From Polynucleobacter parvulilacunae (lineage in GTDB: Bacteria; Pseudomonadota; Gammaproteobacteria; Burkholderiales; Burkholderiaceae), in NCBI RefSeq assembly GCF_018881715.1, contig NZ_JACVPW010000013.1, forward strand, positions 248,001 through 312,000: a stretch of DNA of 64,000 nucleotides. The letters run 5' to 3'. The translations under genes and the position numbers were made by a program. Position 1 is the first letter of the stretch, and every line of letters begins with the position of its first letter. Below the pieces are notes generated by a model that was not told the origin of the DNA, did no database searches, and saw only the letters and a list, made by a program, of their open reading frames with translations. Below are positions 50,468 through 60,466 of the stretch, piece by piece.

Positions 50468-50857
50468 CTAATCCGGTGCAGGACAAGGCAATGTTCCACC
50501 CGTTTTTTTGTGTATCTGCGGCTTGCAATTTACTGGTGTTGATACAGTTTTTGCCGAACTTGCTGCTGAAGTAGTTGAAACGCTCGATGAGCCTTGGGCT
50601 GAGGATGATGAACCTGGCGGGGTCAATGAAGTTGGGCTATTAGCTGCGGTTGATGCCTTTACTGGAGCCAAGCCAGCATCCCTATAAAACGCTTTATCAG
50701 AGCCAGGACATGGCATCAGTACACCTGTTTTTGGGTTCACAACATCTTTGCATTGCGGATTAGCTTCAAGACGGGCTTCTAGCTTTGCAACAGAACAGGC
50801 AGTTAATAAAGATGCATAGGCGAGAATTAAATGAAGTCTTGCTAAGTAGATTTTCAT
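50468..50857 (-). CDS. Putative lipoprotein with duplicated Cys motif
   Basis: A 129-aa protein with a lipobox LTAC near residue 21 (AYASLLTACSVAK). After it there are two similar units: CKDVVNPKTGVLMPCPGSD and CKPQIHKKTGGTLPCPAPD, each with a leading Cys, a KTG and a PCP motif, joined by a Ser/Pro/Thr-rich linker (STAANSPTSLTPPGSSSSAQ). The paired cysteines could form disulfides. I do not recognise the family. It is upstream of the DUF3313 gene on the same strand with a 71-bp gap. Confidence 0.7.
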   Translation of the reverse strand: MKIYLARLHLILAYASLLTACSVAKLEARLEANPQCKDVVNPKTGVLMPCPGSDKAFYRDAGLAPVKASTAANSPTSLTPPGSSSSAQGSSSVSTTSAASSAKTVSTPVNCKPQIHKKTGGTLPCPAPD

Positions 50858-50933
50858 AGCTGCATTCTAAGTTAGAACGTGCGGTAGGAATCAATGCAAT
50901 GCCTTCTGCTGGGGCACACTGGGGTGGGGGGGT

Positions 50934-51010
<77 letters not shown>

Positions 51011-51048
51011 TGTGTACTGGGACTGAAATACGTAAAACTAAGAGAAAG

Positions 51049-51125
51049 TGGTCGGAGTACAAGGATTCGAACCTTGGACCCCCTGCTCCCAAAGCAGGTG
51101 CGCTACCAGGCTGCGCTACACTCCG
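51049..51125 (-). tRNA. tRNA-Pro (anticodon UGG)
   Basis: On the minus strand a 77-nt cloverleaf: cggagtg/tactccg acceptor, D arm gcgcagcctggtagcgc, anticodon stem cctgc/gcagg with loop tttggga (UGG), T loop ttcgaat and encoded CCA. It is 38 nt upstream of tRNA-Arg and probably co-transcribed with it. Confidence 0.95.
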
Positions 51126-51185
51126 ACGGAATCGATATTCTACACCGATAGCGCCATTGGAGGCAAATCCTGTAAGATTTGTCCC

Positions 51186-51554
51186 ATGGTTGCCTATTTT
51201 TCAAGCAAATTAACAAAGCATATACATGCCGCATTTACTGTGGCATTGCTTGTTGTTTGCTTACTTGGCACCCATTGGATTGGCCTATCCCATAGCATTT
51301 CACATGGTGCCTCCCAAAGCCAAACACTAGAGAGCAAGGCGGCAAGTCATATAGATAAAAGTTTTAGCCATAGCTCTGACGTCTGTCACTTATTTGACGC
51401 TCTATCATTGGCTGGGTTTATACCAAATAGCGCTGCCAACCTTACCTCTTCGTTTTCAGGCTCTCTGACCCTAAACGTATTTGTTAATTCATTTACACCT
51501 AAATTAGAGGTCACCTCTTACCAGTCTCGCGCTCCTCCCACTTTCATCCTCTAA
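51186..51554 (+). CDS. DUF2946-like small exported protein before the TonB receptor
   Basis: The ORF track starts at 51048 inside tRNA-Pro; the ATG at 51186 (MVAYFSSKLTKHIHAAF) is preferred. The 122-aa protein has one hydrophobic segment (TVALLVVCLLGTHWIGLSHSI), a His/Ser-rich stretch, and the motif HSSDVCHLFDALSLAG, then ends RAPPTFIL. This resembles the DUF2946-type proteins that precede metal TonB receptor genes in betaproteobacteria. The His and Cys residues suggest metal binding. It is 60 bp upstream of the receptor gene, so probably the same operon. Confidence 0.65.
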   Translation: MVAYFSSKLTKHIHAAFTVALLVVCLLGTHWIGLSHSISHGASQSQTLESKAASHIDKSFSHSSDVCHLFDALSLAGFIPNSAANLTSSFSGSLTLNVFVNSFTPKLEVTSYQSRAPPTFIL

Positions 51555-51614
51555 AACAATTGCGCTGCTTGCGCACTCTCGTTTTAATTAATCGCCATAC
51601 CTTGGCCTATTTGG

Positions 51615-53708
51615 ATGAATATGAATTTCTGCGGCAAACTTTTTACACGTCATTTTTTATTGGCATTAGCTATATTGCTGCCAATCAATCATGCATGGTC
51701 ACAAAGCAATACGGAATCACTGCCTCAGCTAGATGTCACTGGCATCCGTGAGGGTCAAGGCCTTTTAGCACCTAATAAAGTATTAGCCGGGGATGAACTG
51801 CAAAACAAACTTTCCGGAACGCTTGGCGCCACTCTTGCAAATGAATTAGGTGTTTCTGCAACAGGTTATGGCGCAGGTTCCTCAAGACCTGTTATTCGAG
51901 GCCTAGAAGGTTCACGCGTTCAGATTCTGCAAAATGGATTATCTGCCGGGGATGTATCAAGCATTTCTGCCGATCACGCAGTTGCTAGCCCAATGCAAAA
52001 TACCCATCAGATCGAGATTTTGCGTGGCGCCTCTGCCCTCCTATATGGCTCTGGATCCAGCGGTGGCTTAGTAAACGTTGTGAATGATCGCATTGTGACA
52101 ACAATGCCTGATACGGTATCCGGCGCAGTCAATACAAGTTACGAGACAGTTAATCAGGGCAAGACTGCCAATATCGAGCTTGATGCACCTGCGGGTCCAC
52201 TAGCACTGCATTTTGATACGGCAATTAGCAATTCAAATAACTATCGCATTCCAGGCTTTGCCGAACAAGGTGGACCAAATGCAAACTGGGCTATCAATCC
52301 CGGTGAGCCGGTGAACGTTCCCTACAGCGGCAAACTGCCCTTCTCTTTTAGCAATCAAAATAGCTTGGGATTAGGTGCAAGCTATGTACGTTCAGATGGA
52401 TATACGGGCATCTCGTTAGAGCGCATGAATCATAACTATGGAATACCAACTGCTGAGGGTGGCTTTATTCAGCAGTCACAAAATCGTTATGACATTGCCC
52501 ATCAGTCAAATGATCCATTTGCTGGTTTCAGTTCGGTAAAAATAAGCGCAGCCAATACAAATTACCAGCACACCGAATTTACCAATAATGGCGTGGCTTC
52601 AACCCAGTGGAATAACACTGCCAATGAAGCAAGATTAGAGTTGGCTCATAAAGAGTTACTGGGCTCAAAAGGAATTGTAGGGGCGCAACTTATTGGCTCC
52701 ACTCTAAATGCTACGGATTTATCGACCAATAGCTATGCGATTGTTCCGCAAACTAAATCGAATTCAAGCGCCCTTTTCTTGGTTGAAGAAGGTCAATATG
52801 GCCCATTAAAAACAAGTCTGGGCGCTCGATATAACTATGCGACCCAAAACCCCAACTCTGCGACCCAGTTCCCCAGCGCATCAAGCCAGGACTTTGTTCC
52901 AACAAGCTACGGGGCCCCTACGCTAAAGAGTCGCCAATTTAATTTAATGTCCTATTCTGCTGGCGGCCTGGTTGAAGTTACCAAGGGCTATGGCATAGGC
53001 CTTGCTTACACCGCTTCACAACGGGCGCCATCAGCCCAAGAGCTCTACTCATATGGTCCTCATGATTCAACCGCGACATTTGATATTGGAAACTCAAACC
53101 TCGGCATTGAAACCTCTCATAATCTAGAGCTCAGTTTTCAGAAGACGCTGGGTTTGATCCGTAGTAAGGCGAGCATTTATAAAAACCAATTCAGCAACTT
53201 CATTTATGGCTTCTACACAGGTGCATATAGCCAGGCTAATCAAAATTTTTCAGTTGTTCAAGCTTCTCAAGCCAATGCCTCCATTCAAGGTGCAGAGGCA
53301 GAGCTTACTTACAACTGGAATGAAACTGGGGTTGGCGGGCGTTTATTTGGTGATGTTTCGCAAGGAACCTTTGCGTCAGGAGGCTATCTCCCATTGCAGC
53401 CAGCACCTCGCCTAGGAACAGAATTGGCTTATCAGCGAAATGGCTGGTTAACTAGTGCTAGCTACATCTACAGTTATCAACAAAATAAATTAGCAAACTG
53501 GGAGATCGGACCAACCCCTAGCTACAACCTAGTCAACGCAAATCTATCCTATACAGAACGTATTGGTAAGGTCAATTGGACCGGCTATCTTATATTGAAG
53601 AATCTGTTGAATGAAGAGATACGCTACGCTACCTCACCAATGGCGGTAAGGTTATATGCACCGCAACCAGGAAGGAGCTTAATGGTTGGTGTGCGAGCTG
53701 CTTTTTAG
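51615..53708 (+). CDS. TonB-dependent outer-membrane receptor, ZnuD-like
   Basis: A 697-aa TonB receptor with signal peptide (LLALAILLPINHAWSQS), a TonB-box-like start (LPQLDVTGI), a plug domain with SSRPVIRGLEGSRVQILQNG and ISADHAVASPMQNTHQIEILRGASALLYGSG, and a barrel ending in the aromatic strand SLMVGVRAAF. The SADHAVA and ILRGASALLYGS blocks are typical of ZnuD zinc receptors. Substrate is inferred, not shown; zinc is likely, other metals possible. No Zur box was seen upstream. Confidence 0.88.
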   Translation: MNMNFCGKLFTRHFLLALAILLPINHAWSQSNTESLPQLDVTGIREGQGLLAPNKVLAGDELQNKLSGTLGATLANELGVSATGYGAGSSRPVIRGLEGSRVQILQNGLSAGDVSSISADHAVASPMQNTHQIEILRGASALLYGSGSSGGLVNVVNDRIVTTMPDTVSGAVNTSYETVNQGKTANIELDAPAGPLALHFDTAISNSNNYRIPGFAEQGGPNANWAINPGEPVNVPYSGKLPFSFSNQNSLGLGASYVRSDGYTGISLERMNHNYGIPTAEGGFIQQSQNRYDIAHQSNDPFAGFSSVKISAANTNYQHTEFTNNGVASTQWNNTANEARLELAHKELLGSKGIVGAQLIGSTLNATDLSTNSYAIVPQTKSNSSALFLVEEGQYGPLKTSLGARYNYATQNPNSATQFPSASSQDFVPTSYGAPTLKSRQFNLMSYSAGGLVEVTKGYGIGLAYTASQRAPSAQELYSYGPHDSTATFDIGNSNLGIETSHNLELSFQKTLGLIRSKASIYKNQFSNFIYGFYTGAYSQANQNFSVVQASQANASIQGAEAELTYNWNETGVGGRLFGDVSQGTFASGGYLPLQPAPRLGTELAYQRNGWLTSASYIYSYQQNKLANWEIGPTPSYNLVNANLSYTERIGKVNWTGYLILKNLLNEEIRYATSPMAVRLYAPQPGRSLMVGVRAAF

Positions 53709-53714
53709 AGCTAC

Positions 53715-55058
53715 TTAGGCGGTTGGAACTAAATCTGCAATGCTCTTAGCTGCATTCATTGCTACATCAGCGTCTTGAGTTTCAACCATAACACGCAACA
53801 AAGGCTCGGTGCCCGAAGCGCGTATTAGTACACGCCCAATATTTGCTAGATCTGTCTCGACTTTACTTATCTGGGTTGCTAGAGTTTTATCAGACCTCCA
53901 GTCATAGCCGGGTTTGAATTTCACATTCAATAGAACCTGAGGAAAAACTTTGACAGAATTCAATAGCTGAGCAAGACTCTTTTTGTTTTGGCTCATGGCC
54001 GCGAGAACTTGCAGTGCAGCTATCGTTCCATCGCCCGTAGAGTGTTGGTCGAGACAAAGTAGATGGCCCGAACCTTCTCCGCCGATAATCCAACCATTTT
54101 GTTTTAATAACTCCAGCACGTAACGATCACCAACATTGGCTCGCTCAAACCCAATCCCAAGCTCTCTGATCGCATTTTCAACTGCAAGATTTGTCATTAA
54201 AGTGCCAATTACACCACCAAGCTTTTGCCCTCTTTCTAAGCGGTCTTTAGCTAAGACGTAGAGTAATTCATCACCATTAAATAAGCGACCAGATGCATCA
54301 ACCATTTGCAGGCGGTCAGCATCACCGTCTAAAGCAATGCCCAGATCCGCTTTTTCTTCTTTGACTTTGGCAATTAAGGCGGCCGGTGCAGTAGCACCAC
54401 AACCATCGTTAATATTACGGCCATCAGGGCTAACGCCAATCGAAACAACCTCAGCGCCTAACTCATGAAAAACATGAGGGGCCGTGTGGTACGCGGCGCC
54501 ATTGGCGCAATCAACAACCAGCTTTAATCCTTTTAGATTTAACTCGCCTGGAAAGGTTGATTTGCAAAATTCAATATAACGTCCAGCGGCATCATCCAAT
54601 CGAAAAGCCTTTCCAAGCTCTCTCGAATTCACGCACCCCATCGGCTTTTCTAATTCTGCTTCAATGGCAAGCTCAAAGTCATCGGATAATTTATCCCCCT
54701 TTGCGGAGAAAAACTTAATACCGTTATCTTGATAAGGGTTATGCGATGCAGAGATCACCAAGCCAGCAGATAGGCGCAAGGCTTTGGTAAGGTAAGCAAC
54801 ACCTGGGGTTGGAATCGGACCACAAAGCATGACATCAACACCAGCCGCGGCAAATCCAGCCTCCAATGATGCCTCTAATAAATAACCTGAGACTCGTGTA
54901 TCTTTTCCAATCAGAATCTTGCATCGTTCGCCAGGTTTGGCATCACGAACCAATACTTTTCCAGCGGCATAGCCTAAGCGAGTCATAAATTCAGGGACGA
55001 TCGGGAACTTCCCCACCTCACCTCGAATGCCATCGGTACCAAAGTATTGTTTTTTCAT
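53715..55058 (-). CDS. glmM: Phosphoglucosamine mutase
   Basis: GlmM converts glucosamine 6-phosphate to the 1-phosphate for cell-wall and LPS precursors. The start [16 protein letters not shown] is the family start; the ORF track's 55088 start overlaps folP and is less likely. The catalytic serine lies in [12 protein letters not shown] (about Ser105), the metal loop is [11 protein letters not shown], and sugar binding is in GEGSGHLLC. At about 447 aa it is full length. It is the last gene of the rlmE-ftsH-folP-glmM cluster, an order shared with E. coli. Confidence 0.96.
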   Translation of the reverse strand: MKKQYFGTDGIRGEVGKFPIVPEFMTRLGYAAGKVLVRDAKPGERCKILIGKDTRVSGYLLEASLEAGFAAAGVDVMLCGPIPTPGVAYLTKALRLSAGLVISASHNPYQDNGIKFFSAKGDKLSDDFELAIEAELEKPMGCVNSRELGKAFRLDDAAGRYIEFCKSTFPGELNLKGLKLVVDCANGAAYHTAPHVFHELGAEVVSIGVSPDGRNINDGCGATAPAALIAKVKEEKADLGIALDGDADRLQMVDASGRLFNGDELLYVLAKDRLERGQKLGGVIGTLMTNLAVENAIRELGIGFERANVGDRYVLELLKQNGWIIGGEGSGHLLCLDQHSTGDGTIAALQVLAAMSQNKKSLAQLLNSVKVFPQVLLNVKFKPGYDWRSDKTLATQISKVETDLANIGRVLIRASGTEPLLRVMVETQDADVAMNAAKSIADLVPTA

Positions 55059-55087
55059 AGATATCATTATAAAACTTAGATGTGTCA

Positions 55088-55954
55088 CTAAGTGTTTACA
55101 GCCTCCCAGAGCTTTAGGGCATCGACAGTCTCAATCACATCATGCACCCGCACTATCTTTGCGCCTCGATCTGCTGCCATCACTGCCGCAGCAATACTGG
55201 CCGCTACGCGCTCATTTGTATCTTTACCAGTAACCTTACCCAGCATAGATTTACGAGAGATTCCCGCTAAGACCGGCAAACCCAGACTTGAAAAATCAGC
55301 AAAGTTCGCTAGCATCTTGAGGTTATGTTCTAAAGATTTACCAAATCCAAAGCCGGGATCTATAGCAATTCGATTGCCATCAATTCCTTTGGAAATCAAT
55401 AGCTCAGTACGATCTTTTAGAAATTGCTTAACTTCAGCAATCACATCCTGATACTCAGGATTAAATTGCATCGTAATCGGGTCTCGCTGCATATGCATGA
55501 GTACCACGCCACAATTCTTACCTTCCAATACGGCATCAATTGAACCCTCTTGTCTAAGTGCCCAAATATCATTGACGCAATCTACTCCAGCACTTAACGC
55601 TTGACGCATAGTTTCGGATTTATACGTATCGATTGATAGCGGGATGCCACAATCTTTAAGTGCCTCTATTACCGGTAGTACCCTATCCAGCTCTTCCTGC
55701 TGGCCAACTGGCTCTGCACCAGGCCTGGTTGATTCACCGCCAATATCAATGAGGTCTACGCCATTGGCAATCATGCTCTCTGCATGAGCAACGGCATCAT
55801 TTGGAGTTCTGAATATGCCACCATCAGAAAAGGAGTCTGGTGTTGCATTCAGAATGCCCATCACGATTGGGCGTTTGCGTTTAGCCAAGTCAAAAAGAAA
55901 ACGCCCACAACGCCAAGTTGTGGGCATATCCGTATAACTTTGATTAGGTATCAA
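55088..55954 (-). CDS. folP: Dihydropteroate synthase
   Basis: FolP makes dihydropteroate from p-aminobenzoate, the sulfonamide target. Motifs: [46 protein letters not shown] and [11 protein letters not shown]. At 288 aa it is normal; the exact start among the first codons ([14 protein letters not shown]) is uncertain. It lies 20 bp after ftsH and 29 bp before the glmM start. Confidence 0.96.
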   Translation of the reverse strand: MIPNQSYTDMPTTWRCGRFLFDLAKRKRPIVMGILNATPDSFSDGGIFRTPNDAVAHAESMIANGVDLIDIGGESTRPGAEPVGQQEELDRVLPVIEALKDCGIPLSIDTYKSETMRQALSAGVDCVNDIWALRQEGSIDAVLEGKNCGVVLMHMQRDPITMQFNPEYQDVIAEVKQFLKDRTELLISKGIDGNRIAIDPGFGFGKSLEHNLKMLANFADFSSLGLPVLAGISRKSMLGKVTGKDTNERVAASIAAAVMAADRGAKIVRVHDVIETVDALKLWEAVNT

Positions 55955-55974
55955 AGCGAAGCCATCTACCGCAA

Positions 55975-57852
55975 TTATGCAGTCGCAGGAGCGCTACCAG
56001 TTGCTGGACCAGGCGTACCGGCAGAATTACCAAACTGGGTTGCCGGCGGTGGTTTAGGCGCTCTTGGTGGGCGACCTTCCATGATGTCAGTAATCTGTTC
56101 TGCATCAATGGTTTCCCATTCAAGCAAAGCAGCAACCATAGCCTCAACCTTATCGCGATTTTGCTCAAGGATTGATCGAGCCAAAGCGTATTGACTATCC
56201 ACCAGCGCACGAATTTCTGCGTCTACTTTTTGCTGAGTTAACTCAGAAACGGTTTTAGTACTGTTACGGCCAAAAATACTTTCTGACTCAGTATCAACAT
56301 AAACCATCGTGCCCAAGCTATCACTCATACCGTAGCGAGTCACCATATCACGGGCCATTTTAGTAGCACGCTCAAAATCATTAGATGCACCAGTACTCAT
56401 AGAGTGCAAGAAAACCTCTTCTGCAGCACGGCCACCAAACAAAATTGCCAGCTCTTCCATCATGCGATCTTTATATAAGTTCACGCGATCAAACTCTGGT
56501 AACTGCCAAGTTACGCCTAAAGCCATGCCACGCGGCATGATAGTTACCTTATGTACTGGATCAGCCTTAGGAAGCACTTTAGCAACAACAGCGTGACCAG
56601 ATTCGTGATACGCAGTGTTACGACGCTCTTCTTCACGCATTACAGCAGACTTGCGCTCTGGACCCATATAGATCTTGTCTTTAGCGTCTTCAAAGTCTTT
56701 CATGTCTACTGAGCGCTTATTACGACGAGCAGCAAACAATGCAGCTTCATTGACTAAGTTTGCTAAATCGGCACCAGAAAATCCTGGGGTGCCACGAGCC
56801 AACACGGCAGCGTTCACATCAGGATCAATAGGAACCTTGCGCATATGCACTTGTAAAATCTGCTCACGACCACGGATATCAGGCAAGCCAACATGAACCT
56901 GACGATCGAAGCGACCTGGACGCAATAACGCTTTATCTAAAACATCTGAACGGTTGGTTGCAGCAACAACGATTACACCGCTATTGCTTTCAAAACCATC
57001 CATCTCAACCAACATTTGATTGAGGGTTTGTTCGCGTTCATCATTGCCACCACCCATACCAGCACCACGATGACGTCCAACAGCATCGATCTCATCAATA
57101 AAGATGATGCAAGGTGAATTTTTCTTTGCGTTCTCAAACATATCGCGTACACGAGAAGCGCCAACACCAACAAACATCTCTACGAAGTCAGAACCAGATA
57201 TAGAAAAGAAAGGTACTTTAGCTTCGCCCGCAATCGCACGCGCCAGCAAGGTCTTACCGGTACCAGGAGGACCTACAAGCAATACACCATGTGGGATGCG
57301 ACCACCGAGCTTTTGAAACTTTTGAGGATCTTTTAAGAAATCAACAATCTCAAAGACCTCTTCCTTAGCTTCATCACATCCAGCAACATCTGCGAACGTA
57401 ACTGTATTGCTGTTCTCGTCAATAAGACGAGCCTTAGATTTTCCAAAGGAGAATGCTCCGCCCTTACCGCCACCCTGCATTTGGCGCATCATGAAAAACC
57501 AAAAACCAATAATTAATAATGTAGGCCCAAGGTAGTACAAAGCTGAAACAAGCATATTGGGCTCATCATCAGCTTTACCGGTAACTTGAACGCCGTATTT
57601 CATAAGATCGCCAACCATCCAGATATCGCCTGGAGAGATGATGGAATATTTATTGCCATCCGCAGGAGTTACTTGCAATGTGCGGCCTTGCACATCAACA
57701 CGCTTTACTTTGCCGGACTTGGCATCGTCCATAAATTGAGAATAGGTAACTTGTGTTTGGTCCTTGGGCTTATCAAACTGTTTAAAAACAGTAAAAAGCA
57801 CCAAGCCCACAATGAGCCATACACCGATTTTTTGGAACATATTGCTGTTCAA
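55975..57852 (-). CDS. ftsH: ATP-dependent zinc metalloprotease FtsH
   Basis: The membrane-bound AAA+ protease that degrades membrane proteins and short-lived regulators such as LpxC and sigma32. Two membrane helices flank a periplasmic domain ([13 protein letters not shown] and [17 protein letters not shown]). Walker A is [10 protein letters not shown], Walker B is [11 protein letters not shown], the SRH is [21 protein letters not shown], and the zinc site is [13 protein letters not shown]. It is 625 aa with a Pro-rich tail. The upstream gap (145 bp) contains a CTTGAAA on the minus strand but no matching heat-shock -10. Confidence 0.98.
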   Translation of the reverse strand: MNSNMFQKIGVWLIVGLVLFTVFKQFDKPKDQTQVTYSQFMDDAKSGKVKRVDVQGRTLQVTPADGNKYSIISPGDIWMVGDLMKYGVQVTGKADDEPNMLVSALYYLGPTLLIIGFWFFMMRQMQGGGKGGAFSFGKSKARLIDENSNTVTFADVAGCDEAKEEVFEIVDFLKDPQKFQKLGGRIPHGVLLVGPPGTGKTLLARAIAGEAKVPFFSISGSDFVEMFVGVGASRVRDMFENAKKNSPCIIFIDEIDAVGRHRGAGMGGGNDEREQTLNQMLVEMDGFESNSGVIVVAATNRSDVLDKALLRPGRFDRQVHVGLPDIRGREQILQVHMRKVPIDPDVNAAVLARGTPGFSGADLANLVNEAALFAARRNKRSVDMKDFEDAKDKIYMGPERKSAVMREEERRNTAYHESGHAVVAKVLPKADPVHKVTIMPRGMALGVTWQLPEFDRVNLYKDRMMEELAILFGGRAAEEVFLHSMSTGASNDFERATKMARDMVTRYGMSDSLGTMVYVDTESESIFGRNSTKTVSELTQQKVDAEIRALVDSQYALARSILEQNRDKVEAMVAALLEWETIDAEQITDIMEGRPPRAPKPPPATQFGNSAGTPGPATGSAPATA

Positions 57853-57997
57853 AATGAGTCCTTTTCTGGATTGATCCAGGAGTTAAAGCGAAACGCTTCC
57901 TAAGTATTTGATTCTACTACCAGCCTTTTTCAAGGGCTAACGGCATATTTATTTAATAAAACCCTAAAAGTTGAGGGTTATTTGGCTTATTTAAGGA

Positions 57998-58672
57998 CTA
58001 TTTAGGTGGTTTTAGGTTTCTGCCTAATAAGAAGATCTCGGAAGACTTAGCTCTGGATGCTTTTGGTTTACGGGAAGCAACGGTTTTGAAGACCTTTTTA
58101 AAGGATTCCACGATTTGACTATAGCCACTGCCGTTAAAACACTTGATCAAAAGCGCACCCTCAGGCCTGAGATGTGCAGTAGCAAAGTCTAGGGCTATCT
58201 CTGCCAGGAAAGCCATTCTGGCAGCATCAGCGACACCTACACCAGATAGGTTTGGCGCCATGTCCGATAACACTAGGTCAACCTTACCTTCTGCCTCTTT
58301 GGGGAGCATGGCCTCAAGGGCAGCAAGACCCTCGTCTTCGCGGAAGTCTCCTTGAATAAAGCTCACGTCGGCAATATCTTCCATTGGCAGAATATCAATC
58401 GCAATAATCTGACCATCTGGCTTACCGGACTCAATCTTAGGATTGCTTTTACCTAGTTCGGTTAAGCGGTTGCGGGCGTACTGAGACCAGCTCCCTGGGG
58501 CGCTACCCAAGTCAACAATAGTCATGCCTGCTTTGATGAGGTGATCTTGCTCGTCTATTTCGCTGAGCTTGTAAACCGCCCTAGCGCGATAACCCTCTTT
58601 CTGAGCCATCTTCACATAGGGATCGTTTAAATGATCCTGCAACCAACTTTTATTAAATTTATTCTTTGCCAC
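57998..58672 (-). CDS. rlmE: 23S rRNA 2'-O-ribose U2552 methyltransferase
   Basis: RlmE (FtsJ/RrmJ) methylates U2552 late in 50S assembly. SAM binding is [18 protein letters not shown], and the K-D-K-E residues fall in [40 protein letters not shown] and [14 protein letters not shown]. At 224 aa it is complete. It is the first gene of the minus-strand cluster with ftsH, and is divergent from yhbY, the order found in E. coli. Confidence 0.96.
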   Translation of the reverse strand: MAKNKFNKSWLQDHLNDPYVKMAQKEGYRARAVYKLSEIDEQDHLIKAGMTIVDLGSAPGSWSQYARNRLTELGKSNPKIESGKPDGQIIAIDILPMEDIADVSFIQGDFREDEGLAALEAMLPKEAEGKVDLVLSDMAPNLSGVGVADAARMAFLAEIALDFATAHLRPEGALLIKCFNGSGYSQIVESFKKVFKTVASRKPKASRAKSSEIFLLGRNLKPPK

Positions 58673-58729
58673 AACTTACCCACTTTCGACCTCCATTTTC
58701 CTGGTTTCCGCCATCTAAAGCAAAAGGAA

Positions 58730-58748
58730 TTAAGGAAAATATCCTTAA
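58730..58748. repeat. Perfect inverted repeat in the rlmE/yhbY divergent gap
   Basis: TTAAGGA-aaata-TCCTTAA is a 7-bp perfect palindrome with a 5-nt spacer in the middle of the 126-bp divergent promoter region. It could be an operator or a small transcript hairpin; nothing more can be said. Confidence 0.5.
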
Positions 58749-58798
58749 ATTTGGGCTATTAAGCAGAAATAGACAGTGAATGCTCTATCATCAATGCC

Positions 58799-59425
58799 AT
58801 GACTGCACTCATTCTTACCCCTGCACAACGCAAATCCCTCAAGGCCGATGCTCATGACTTAAGTCCTGTAGTAATGGTTGGTGGCGATGGACTCACACCT
58901 GCTGTAATCAAGGAAGCAAAATTAGCGATTAAGCATCATGGCCTAATTAAGATTCGCGTATTTGGAGATGATCGCGACGCTCGCATAGGTATTTACGAAG
59001 AACTATGCGATAAATTGGACGCAGCCCCTGTTCAGCATATCGGCAAATTACTAGTGCTTTGGAAGCCAAAAGATGCTGTTGATGAAGCATTCAGCAATCT
59101 CGGGCGCTCTAGCAAACAGACTAAAAAGTCTTTGCAAGCGCCGCGCACTAAGCGTCAACCTAATCGCACTGCTACCAAAACTGGAGTACGTACAAGCACC
59201 TCCGAAAGATCTGATCGTCGCTCTGCTTCGAATACTTCACCATTCGAAAGAGCTGCTGCCGCGAAATCAGCTACACCTAAGAAGCGTGTTCTGCGCTCAG
59301 AGGCTGCCGAATCTAAGATTGGTTGGTCGTCCCCTGGCTATAGAAAAGCGATAGCTGCTCCTGCGCCAATCAAGAAACGAAAGGTGCGAATGAGTAGCAC
59401 CAAAAAGAAATCACTGGGCTCTTAA
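58799..59425 (+). CDS. yhbY: YhbY-type RNA-binding protein with a long basic tail
   Basis: Residues 1-97 are the CRS1/YhbY RNA-binding domain (LTPAQRKSLKADAHDLSPVVMVGGDGLTPAVIKEAK and LIKIRVFGDDRDAR). YhbY binds pre-50S particles. E. coli YhbY stops near residue 97, but here a roughly 110-residue Lys/Arg/Ser/Thr-rich tail follows (SKQTKKSLQAPRTKRQPN, SERSDRRSASNTSPFERA, KKRKVRMSSTKKKSLGS). The tail looks disordered and may add RNA affinity. The rRNA methylase rlmE lies divergent on the other side. Confidence 0.93.
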   Translation: MTALILTPAQRKSLKADAHDLSPVVMVGGDGLTPAVIKEAKLAIKHHGLIKIRVFGDDRDARIGIYEELCDKLDAAPVQHIGKLLVLWKPKDAVDEAFSNLGRSSKQTKKSLQAPRTKRQPNRTATKTGVRTSTSERSDRRSASNTSPFERAAAAKSATPKKRVLRSEAAESKIGWSSPGYRKAIAAPAPIKKRKVRMSSTKKKSLGS

Positions 59426-59452
59426 AAAAACTCTGTGATTAAAAGTAAAGAA

Positions 59453-59474
59453 GCGCCGCTAGTCGGCGTTTTTT
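59453..59474 (+). terminator. Rho-independent terminator after yhbY
   Basis: cgccg-ctagt-cggcg, extended by A-T and G-T pairs, followed by a run of six Ts. It lies 28 bp after the yhbY stop and overlaps the last codons of the minus-strand DUF4149 gene. Confidence 0.82.
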
Positions 59475-59932
59475 GTTGCCCGCCATACGAGCACCAATCC
59501 AAATGCTGCTTGAGTCATAAATAGGATGCTAGAAGCGCCATGGAGTCTATTGAATAGAGCAGCATTTGTAGATTCACGGACGGATAAACCCAGATACAAA
59601 GCTTGATCTCTCAGTGAATTCATCCAGGGTATAAGGATGAATGCGGCCCCTAGAGTGCAGGTCAGCATACCAAGTAATATCCAACGAATGAAGCGATATC
59701 GATTTAAATTTTGGCGCACCAAATAGTTAGCCATCAACATAAGAATGGTGGAGATTAATACCCCTAAATAGGCCGTTACTTTGAAAAGGTTGGCGGCAAC
59801 CATGCCTGCAACTTGCCTATCTCCCAAACTGGAAAACAGAATAGGGACAACCAAAAAACCAATAGTGAGAAAACTGCCGACCCAGAGTCCTGAAATCAGG
59901 CTAAAAACTCTCTGGGCTCGGATGTGATGCAT
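59459..59932 (-). CDS. DUF4149 membrane protein
   Basis: A 157-aa protein with four hydrophobic helices, FSLISGLWVGSFLTIGFLVVPILF, ATLGVLIST-like AYLGVLISTILMLMANYLV, WILLGMLTCTLGAAFILIPW and GASSILFMTQAAFGLVLVW, matching the DUF4149 plan. Function is unknown. The start codon overlaps the greA stop (TAATG), so translation is coupled to greA. Confidence 0.85.
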   Translation of the reverse strand: MHHIRAQRVFSLISGLWVGSFLTIGFLVVPILFSSLGDRQVAGMVAANLFKVTAYLGVLISTILMLMANYLVRQNLNRYRFIRWILLGMLTCTLGAAFILIPWMNSLRDQALYLGLSVRESTNAALFNRLHGASSILFMTQAAFGLVLVWRATKNAD

Positions 59933-60408
59933 TAGACGTAACGAACAGCCAGAATTTCAACCTCGCGATTGCCACCAGGCGCCTGAACAGCCACAACATC
60001 ACCCTCTTCTTTGCTGATTAGTGCGCGTGCAATTGGTGAGCTAATAGATATTTTATTAAAAGCGATATCCGCCTCATCGTCACCAACGATTTGATAAGTG
60101 AACTTAGTGCCATCTTCCAAGTCCTCCAAGTCAACTGTAGCTCCGAAAACAACGCGACCAGTGACATCTAGTGAGGCTGGATCAATAATTTGAGCTGCTG
60201 AAAGCTTGCCTTCTAGCTCTTGAATACGGCCTTCAATAAAACCCTGTTTTTCTTTGGCGGCGTCGTATTCCGCGTTCTCAGACAAGTCACCTTGAGCGCG
60301 AGCTTCAGAAATAGCGTTAATGACTGAAGGACGCTCTACATGTTTAAGGCGGTGCAATTCTTCTTTGAGAAGTTCTGCGCCGCGCTTGGTAATCGGAATT
60401 GTGCTCAT
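59932..60408 (-). CDS. greA: Transcription elongation factor GreA
   Basis: GreA reactivates backtracked RNA polymerase by stimulating transcript cleavage. The N-terminal coiled coil carries the acidic tip [20 protein letters not shown], with the usual D-L-S-E-N-A-E-Y block. The C-terminal domain binds polymerase. It is 158 aa. It follows carB by 58 bp on the minus strand; carA-carB-greA is a common order in betaproteobacteria. Confidence 0.97.
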   Translation of the reverse strand: MSTIPITKRGAELLKEELHRLKHVERPSVINAISEARAQGDLSENAEYDAAKEKQGFIEGRIQELEGKLSAAQIIDPASLDVTGRVVFGATVDLEDLEDGTKFTYQIVGDDEADIAFNKISISSPIARALISKEEGDVVAVQAPGGNREVEILAVRYV

Positions 60409-60466
60409 GCTACTAACCTAACTTAAATTCTTGCGCAAAATTACGCGTATAAAAGTTGATTTTAGA

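Noticed and set aside
51564-51580. tgcgc/gcgca hairpin before the TonB receptor
   Set aside because: Only 5 bp, and no T-run or metal-regulator motif next to it; not enough to call an attenuator or Zur site.
55784-56194. 136-aa plus-strand ORF across folP and ftsH
   Set aside because: Spans the junction of two conserved minus-strand genes and is explained by their codon bias.
57928-57934. CTTGAAA on the minus strand upstream of ftsH
   Set aside because: A perfect sigma32 -35 but with no CCCCAT-like -10 at the right spacing, so a heat-shock promoter is not supported.
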